This document shows positions 8,663 through 13,107 of a stretch of 13,107 nt of DNA, in pieces. Both the position numbers and the translations under genes were made by a program. The stretch comes from DAOSWM01 sp035380045 (GTDB lineage: Bacteria; Bacteroidota; Bacteroidia; Bacteroidales; Tenuifilaceae), in NCBI GenBank assembly GCA_035380045.1, contig DAOSWM010000069.1, forward strand, positions 1-13,107, in the 5' to 3' direction. The notes under the pieces were generated by a model, which was not told the DNA's origin, made no database searches, and worked only from the letters and a program-made list of their open reading frames with translations. Positions within the stretch are counted from its first letter, which is position 1; each line of letters starts with the position of its first letter.

Positions 8663-11600
8663 TTAATGGCTAAACACCACTTTGCTTGTTTGAACCAGGT
8701 TGTTTACTTCCATCCTTATCAAGTATATACCTGGTGGGAGTTTCTCCTTTACAGGGTTCCATTCAACCTGGTGATGCCCTCTGTAAAACTTTTTATTTAC
8801 AAGCGTTGAAACGCACTCGCCTAAAAGATTGAAAACTCTAATCCTAACCTCATCGGTTCTGTTTAGGCTGAATGATATAGTAGTACTGTTTTTTGTTGGA
8901 TTTGGAAATATTTGTCCTAACCCATGAGCAAAAGTTTCTGTATTTACATCGGTAACTGTAGTAGCTGCTCTTAAATCGACCACAGTGGTTCCTCCAGGTT
9001 TAAACTTCATTTCATTCTCACCATATTGATAAAATTCAATGTGAGCAACAAAACTTCGGGATTGGTTATCCCACAATTTAATTTCAAAATCGTTTCCTGA
9101 AATAAAACCATCAATTTCTGTGGTGAATGGGTCGTCCTGAACAGCAACCAAATTGATAGGGAATGATGTTTTCTCGTCAACAATTGTCACTCCCACACAT
9201 CTGTCGCCATCGAAAACCCCAATTTGAGTTCCTGCTGGAAGCGTGTATCCGTTAAGCGTTGCGCTCTGAATGAAAATATTATGATGGTCGTATCCATAAC
9301 CTCCCCAAACAGGTTTAAACACGCAGTTTTCAAATTGTTCGGGTGCAATTGATGACAAAGCATTTGGAGTTGTCCAATCTTTACTGACCCTAACACGGTA
9401 ACCCTCTCCTGGTTTAAGGTTTCCTATCCTGTTAACCCAGCCAAAAGCTGGTAATTTCTCATAGGCTGCTCCAGTTTGGGATTGAGCCTTCTGAAGTGCC
9501 TCTTCGTTTACTGCATCAGAAAAAGCAACAGTAGCGTTAACCGGAAGATTACTGGTAAATCCGCCCAAGTTCCATCCAGTTACAAACGACCAACTCATTC
9601 CCCCTCCCTCATAAACACCGGAAAGTGTAATGGCAGTATCCTGAGTAACCTTAACCTTGTAACCTTGGTTCAAATCAAGATCACCAATATTATCAATCCA
9701 CTGTTCACCAACCTTTTCGATAGAATTACCTGTTTGATCCTGAACTTTAACAAGAATGTTCTCGGTAATTAATGGCTGTACAATGTTCATCATGCTGGCA
9801 TTCTCTAAGGTTAGGTATGTTGAAAAAATATTCCAACCTTCGGCAAGCAAAATAGTTTGGTTAACAGGATCCAACTCTACCTCAAATTGCGCAGTAAGTG
9901 TGATATTAGTAGTAGGAATATTGAATACATAATCAGGCAGTTCGCTTACCAATACATTGGCTTGCTTCCAGCCCACGAATAGGTATCCTGGGTTTGGAGT
10001 TGCTGTAACTACAACCTCCGCACCCTCATAGAAAGTCCCTGCACCGGTAACTGTACCAGCATCTTCAGGATTTACAATTAAAGAGAGAGTTCGCTGTGGG
10101 GTTGCCTCAAAGTTTGCGGTTAAATACACATCCCTCGATGGCATTACAACCTCATAATTTGGGCTTGTACTAATCGTTGTCCCAGCCTCTGTCCATTTTA
10201 AGAAACGATAACCCTGGGTAGGAACAGCAGTTAAATTAACTGTATTCCCTGCGTTGTAGAATTCTTTAAGTGGATCCTTAGTTACTGTTCCCGAAGCTGT
10301 AGGTGCAACAACAACTGATAGATTATACTCGCTTAACTTAAAGTTTGCCGTAAGCACAAGATCGCGAGGTGGCATTGCAAATTTATAAACGGTATCTACA
10401 CTAACCGGAGTAACCCCTTCAGTCCAATTGTCAAACTCGTAATCCTCAACTGGAGAGGCCGTTACAGTTATCGAATCGCCAACATGGTAATAATCCTGAA
10501 TAGGGGAAACAGTAACTGACCCATACGCTTCTGGATTAATTAGGGTTGAGAAAGTATAATCGACAGGTGTATAATTGGCAACGTAACTAACGGCTCTGGG
10601 TGGCATAGTGAAAGTTGCTGTTGCTTCGGATGTGCTTGATAGTAAAGCAAGGTCATCTGGGGTTCCTGTCCATCCTGTAAACTGAAATCCGGGCACATCA
10701 TCTGCAACAATAGTAACCGGCAAACCTTCCTCGTAGCTACCAGCACCTGTAATGGTTGCTCCAATATCATTAGGATTTGATGCCAACAGAAGCTCATACT
10801 TAACAACGAAATCCGCAGTAACTACAACATCGGTATTTAAAATGTTTAGTTCAAATATTGGGTCTACACTAACGGGTTCGCCATCAACTGACCAGCCAGC
10901 AAACAAATCAACAGGAGAAGCCTGTAAAATTACGGTTGAGTTATCGGCAATAAGGAGAGGTGAAACGTAGGGTTGACCCTCAACATCAACATTGCCTTCG
11001 CCGTTTATAGTAATATCCAAATAGCTATGGTATGGAATTCGCCAAACCATGCTATCGCTATTTGCGGTAACATTGGCAACATAACAGATTGCAAGATCGT
11101 GGTTTCCTACACCAATTGGCCTGTTTAATGGTTTCTGAAGCCTCTTCAAGTCGGTAAACCCATGCCCTTCGCCCCACAGTTCCATCCGGCGGTGCAGTAA
11201 CACTTCGTCAACTAGCGCTTCCGCAGTATTTGTTGATTGCACGTAACTGTTATCGCGTTGGCTAACTAGCGAGTAAAGAGTTGACTGTGCGTTTGCGTAC
11301 TGATCGACCTGATGAGCCAAGGCTTCGGCTTTTATGAGGTACATCTCCGACAGCCTCATGTAGAGGTAATCGCCCGTAAAGCCTCCCTGATCGATAAACT
11401 TCATTTGGTTTAGGTCAACTAATGGCTCGCTGCCTGTTCCCGGCTCTATGAAAAGAGATTTTCTAACATCGGAAGCGGGGAATGAGTTATAAAGGTTAAG
11501 GGTAATCTTTTTTTGTAGGCCTAATTGAGCGTAACTCAAAACGGTAGCATCCATGTGTGCAAAGAAAGAAGCGTACATGGTGGCGTTTTCTTCAGTTTTC

Positions 11601-13107
11601 TCTGTTCCCCACATCCATTCGCTACCAAGAACAGAGTTAAAGCCGTCGGAATTATAGTTTGAAGTAATATAAAGTGCCTTGCCATCGGTTTCCGCAGCAA
11701 GTATTGCTGCATCGGCATTTTCGGAGGCGTTAATCCAATCCTCCATGGCAAGGGCAACTCTAGCTCTAAGACCATGCGCAACGGACAGATCAACATGCTG
11801 AATATTTACTCTTGCTACTCCACTCTGGAAAAGAGTAATGGCGTTGTCCAAATCAATTTGAAGCTGATTGTACACATCGCTGACAGTGCCTCTTTGAAGA
11901 ATGGCAGAACCAGATTTTTGATTTTTTGATACATTTTCACTATTATACAGTACAATTTCATCAACGTATTGCTGTAATTCGGAAGCGCTACCTTCATTGT
12001 TAAATGAAATTACTGGTGGAATCGATCCCTTTCCTCCTCCCGTGATGTATGGTATTCCTGGAGCATTCGAATTATTGCTATATGCTGGGGAGAAGAGTTG
12101 AACTAGGTAGAAATGCGCAAAGGCTCGTAGTGAGTATGCCTGAGCTTTGATGCTATTCTTCTCTTCGATAGGCCCTGTTGCCAAGTCAATATTATCGATC
12201 ACAAAGTTAACCTGATCAACTAGTAGGTACAAGCGCTTCCAAACATCCATTGTAGTTTTAGCATTCTTGCTTAAATGGCTTTCATACATATAGTTTTTTA
12301 AAAACCATTGATAACCTGAATAGCCAGATACCATGTCGTTACCCATTAAATCGCTAATTATATCGAAAGACTTCACTCCAAAATCTGAGTGATTGCCTTC
12401 ACCCACTGCAATTATGTGCAACAATGGATAAGCATGGTAATCTAGGTATGCAAGCGCCTCTTCGTAAGTGTTGAAACGAGTAGTGAAGGAAACCTGAGGC
12501 CCGTAAGCCTTTCCATTTTCATTGGTAGCGTATGCTTGTACTGTATAACTTGTACTTGGCAACAGGTCGGTTAAACTAATGTTAATCTCGCCCAATCCGC
12601 TTCCTAAGCTTATTTCTTCAGAGCCATCCGGCCATGAGTATTTCACCCCTTTATCTAGAATACTGTAACCTCCATCATCGGTAATTGTTGCAGCTACAGT
12701 TGCACTGGATGCCGTGATATTTTCAACCAATGGTTCGCTAAGAGTAGGTAAGGGGGTATTTGTTACGGTAAATCGGTATATTTTGTTGGAATAAAATGTC
12801 CCTGATGAGTTTGTGGCAAAGGACCTTAGGTAATACAATGTGTTTGGAGTAAGGCCTTCAATTACCCCTTCGAATACACCCAAACCACTTCCAACAATAA
12901 TTTTATTATTATCGGATATTGGGTAATCGGATGTGCTCCAAACGAAACCGCGGAACGTAACATCGCTATCGCCAACATCAGTCACCTCTGCATGTAAATA
13001 AATCGAAGTTTGCTTAATCGAGTCAACAACAGGATACGAAACATTCGGCAACGTTGCTGGTTGAGTTGTAAACTCTACTGTTTCTCCAAAACTTATACCT
13101 TTTGCAT
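8663..13107 (-). CDS. Giant mosaic surface protein with internal SusD-like domain and T9SS tail (5' end outside window)
   Basis: The frame is open from the right edge to the TAA at 8663-8665. The TTG at 13049-13051 is only an internal Leu codon: the upstream codons read on in frame (GISFGETVEFTTQPAT, the end of another fibronectin-like unit), so the true start is beyond the window. Counting from that TTG as residue 1, there are two fibronectin-III-like domains (about 1-191) and a SusD/RagB-like domain (192-676). Five InlB-type repeats (677-1059) and a duplicated GWN module (about 1066-1236) follow. Next are a PVW/IGVFDGD module (1243-1361) and a T9SS tail (from about 1376, IFPNPTKNSTTISF, ending TSKVVFSH). 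SusD proteins normally are free lipoproteins of about 500 residues that cap a SusC transporter; here the fold is one part of a protein of at least 1480 residues. The likely role is surface glycan or polymer capture plus adhesion (inference). Whether it also carries a lipobox cannot be seen. The downstream cadherin-array gene lies 60 bases away on the same strand. Confidence 0.88.
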   Translation of the reverse strand, partial: AKGISFGETVEFTTQPATLPNVSYPVVDSIKQTSIYLHAEVTDVGDSDVTFRGFVWSTSDYPISDNNKIIVGSGLGVFEGVIEGLTPNTLYYLRSFATNSSGTFYSNKIYRFTVTNTPLPTLSEPLVENITASSATVAATITDDGGYSILDKGVKYSWPDGSEEISLGSGLGEINISLTDLLPSTSYTVQAYATNENGKAYGPQVSFTTRFNTYEEALAYLDYHAYPLLHIIAVGEGNHSDFGVKSFDIISDLMGNDMVSGYSGYQWFLKNYMYESHLSKNAKTTMDVWKRLYLLVDQVNFVIDNIDLATGPIEEKNSIKAQAYSLRAFAHFYLVQLFSPAYSNNSNAPGIPYITGGGKGSIPPVISFNNEGSASELQQYVDEIVLYNSENVSKNQKSGSAILQRGTVSDVYNQLQIDLDNAITLFQSGVARVNIQHVDLSVAHGLRARVALAMEDWINASENADAAILAAETDGKALYITSNYNSDGFNSVLGSEWMWGTEKTEENATMYASFFAHMDATVLSYAQLGLQKKITLNLYNSFPASDVRKSLFIEPGTGSEPLVDLNQMKFIDQGGFTGDYLYMRLSEMYLIKAEALAHQVDQYANAQSTLYSLVSQRDNSYVQSTNTAEALVDEVLLHRRMELWGEGHGFTDLKRLQKPLNRPIGVGNHDLAICYVANVTANSDSMVWRIPYHSYLDITINGEGNVDVEGQPYVSPLLIADNSTVILQASPVDLFAGWSVDGEPVSVDPIFELNILNTDVVVTADFVVKYELLLASNPNDIGATITGAGSYEEGLPVTIVADDVPGFQFTGWTGTPDDLALLSSTSEATATFTMPPRAVSYVANYTPVDYTFSTLINPEAYGSVTVSPIQDYYHVGDSITVTASPVEDYEFDNWTEGVTPVSVDTVYKFAMPPRDLVLTANFKLSEYNLSVVVAPTASGTVTKDPLKEFYNAGNTVNLTAVPTQGYRFLKWTEAGTTISTSPNYEVVMPSRDVYLTANFEATPQRTLSLIVNPEDAGTVTGAGTFYEGAEVVVTATPNPGYLFVGWKQANVLVSELPDYVFNIPTTNITLTAQFEVELDPVNQTILLAEGWNIFSTYLTLENASMMNIVQPLITENILVKVQDQTGNSIEKVGEQWIDNIGDLDLNQGYKVKVTQDTAITLSGVYEGGGMSWSFVTGWNLGGFTSNLPVNATVAFSDAVNEEALQKAQSQTGAAYEKLPAFGWVNRIGNLKPGEGYRVRVSKDWTTPNALSSIAPEQFENCVFKPVWGGYGYDHHNIFIQSATLNGYTLPAGTQIGVFDGDRCVGVTIVDEKTSFPINLVAVQDDPFTTEIDGFISGNDFEIKLWDNQSRSFVAHIEFYQYGENEMKFKPGGTTVVDLRAATTVTDVNTETFAHGLGQIFPNPTKNSTTISFSLNRTDEVRIRVFNLLGECVSTLVNKKFYRGHHQVEWNPVKEKLPPGIYLIRMEVNNLVQTSKVVFSH
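8969..9325 (-). other. PVW/IGVFDGD module, C-terminal copy (in the SusD-fusion protein)
   Basis: Residues 1243-1361 of the SusD-fusion protein. Signature positions are FKPVWGGYGYDHHNIFI, NGYTLPAGTQIGVFDGD, CVG, DDPFTTEIDGFISGN and a final FKPGGTTVVDL. It matches, position by position, the N-terminal module of the adjacent cadherin-array protein. Here it sits between the GWN module and the T9SS tail. Confidence 0.75.
9340..9856 (-). repeat. Duplicated GWN module
   Basis: Two related units lie side by side, anchored by GWNIFST (Trp1073) and GWNLGGF (Trp1160). Each continues with a matching core: KVQDQTGNSIEKVGEQWIDN then GDLDLNQGYKVKV in the first, and KAQSQTGAAYEKL, GWVNRIGNLKPGEGYRVRV in the second. 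This is a module commonly found near the C-terminus of Bacteroidota T9SS cargo. Its binding function is not known to me. Confidence 0.68.
9875..11023 (-). repeat. Five tandem InlB-type (Listeria-Bacteroides) protein repeats
   Basis: Five units of about 74-79 residues begin near residues 677, 752, 831, 908 and 986 of the SusD-fusion protein. Each has the pattern hydrophobic strand, P-x-x-x-G-x-V, a Y/F-x-x-G turn, a V-x-V-T-A strand, then G/D-Y-x-F-x-x-W and a closing V-x-L-T-A-N/Q-F. Clear instances are GYRFLKW, GYLFVGW, DYEFDNW and YLTANFE. The units are diverged, but units 3 and 4 are the closest (PPRDLVLTANF and PSRDVYLTANF). Such repeats act as stalks or spacers in bacterial surface proteins. 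Confidence 0.82.
11024..12478 (-). other. SusD/RagB-like domain embedded in the giant protein
   Basis: Residues 192-676 (about 485 residues, a near-complete SusD length) carry the family landmarks in order. The N-terminal part has TYEEALAYLDYHAYPLL, DLMGND and WKRLYLLVDQVNFVIDNID. The helical core has SLRAFAHFYLVQLFSPAY (Arg309 in the conserved R-A motif). The C-terminal part has RLSEMYLIKAEAL (Met570), LHRRMELWGEGHGFTDLKRL (Trp626) and WRIPYH (Trp670). After WRIPYHS the usual short SusD tail is replaced directly by the first InlB-type repeat. SusD proteins bind glycans and deliver them to a TonB-dependent SusC; no SusC is visible in this window. Confidence 0.85.

Noticed and set aside
13049..13051. 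TTG as the start codon of the SusD-fusion gene
   Set aside because: The frame continues upstream to the window edge and encodes a plausible end of a fibronectin-like unit. There is no signal peptide after the TTG, so it is an internal Leu codon.

Overview
The window looks like chromosome from a member of the Bacteroidota, probably Bacteroidales or a relative. Three large proteins end in the C-terminal domain used by the type IX secretion system (T9SS). One protein contains a SusD/RagB-like starch-binding fold. Starts lack clear Shine-Dalgarno sites, and the surface proteins are built from Ig-like, cadherin-like and InlB-like modules typical of this phylum. I cannot fix genus or species from sequence alone.

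Left part (plus strand, 1-2424): the tail of an unrecognised gene is followed 9 bases later by a secreted C10 (streptopain-like) cysteine protease. The protease has a propeptide, Ig-like modules and a T9SS tail, and a rho-independent terminator closes the unit. This part is visibly more AT-rich than its neighbour. Middle (2462-4000): a complete YifB/ComM-family AAA+ ATPase, a housekeeping or natural-transformation helicase-like protein. It converges on the minus-strand genes, and a perfect 21-bp hairpin between them can terminate transcription in both directions.

Right part (minus strand, 13107-4070): two giant surface-protein genes are read in the same direction about 60 bases apart, so they are probably cotranscribed. 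The upstream one runs off the window edge. It is a mosaic of fibronectin-like domains, a whole SusD-like domain, five InlB-type repeats, a duplicated 'GWN' module, a 'PVW...IGVFDGD' module and a T9SS tail. The downstream one carries the same 'PVW...IGVFDGD' module at its N-terminus, then a long cadherin/Tandem-95 array and its own T9SS tail. Together they look like a secreted adhesion or glycan-capture pair. The SusD domain inside a T9SS-exported giant protein, with no SusC transporter in view, is the most unusual feature here. No RNA genes, CRISPR arrays or insertion sequences were seen.
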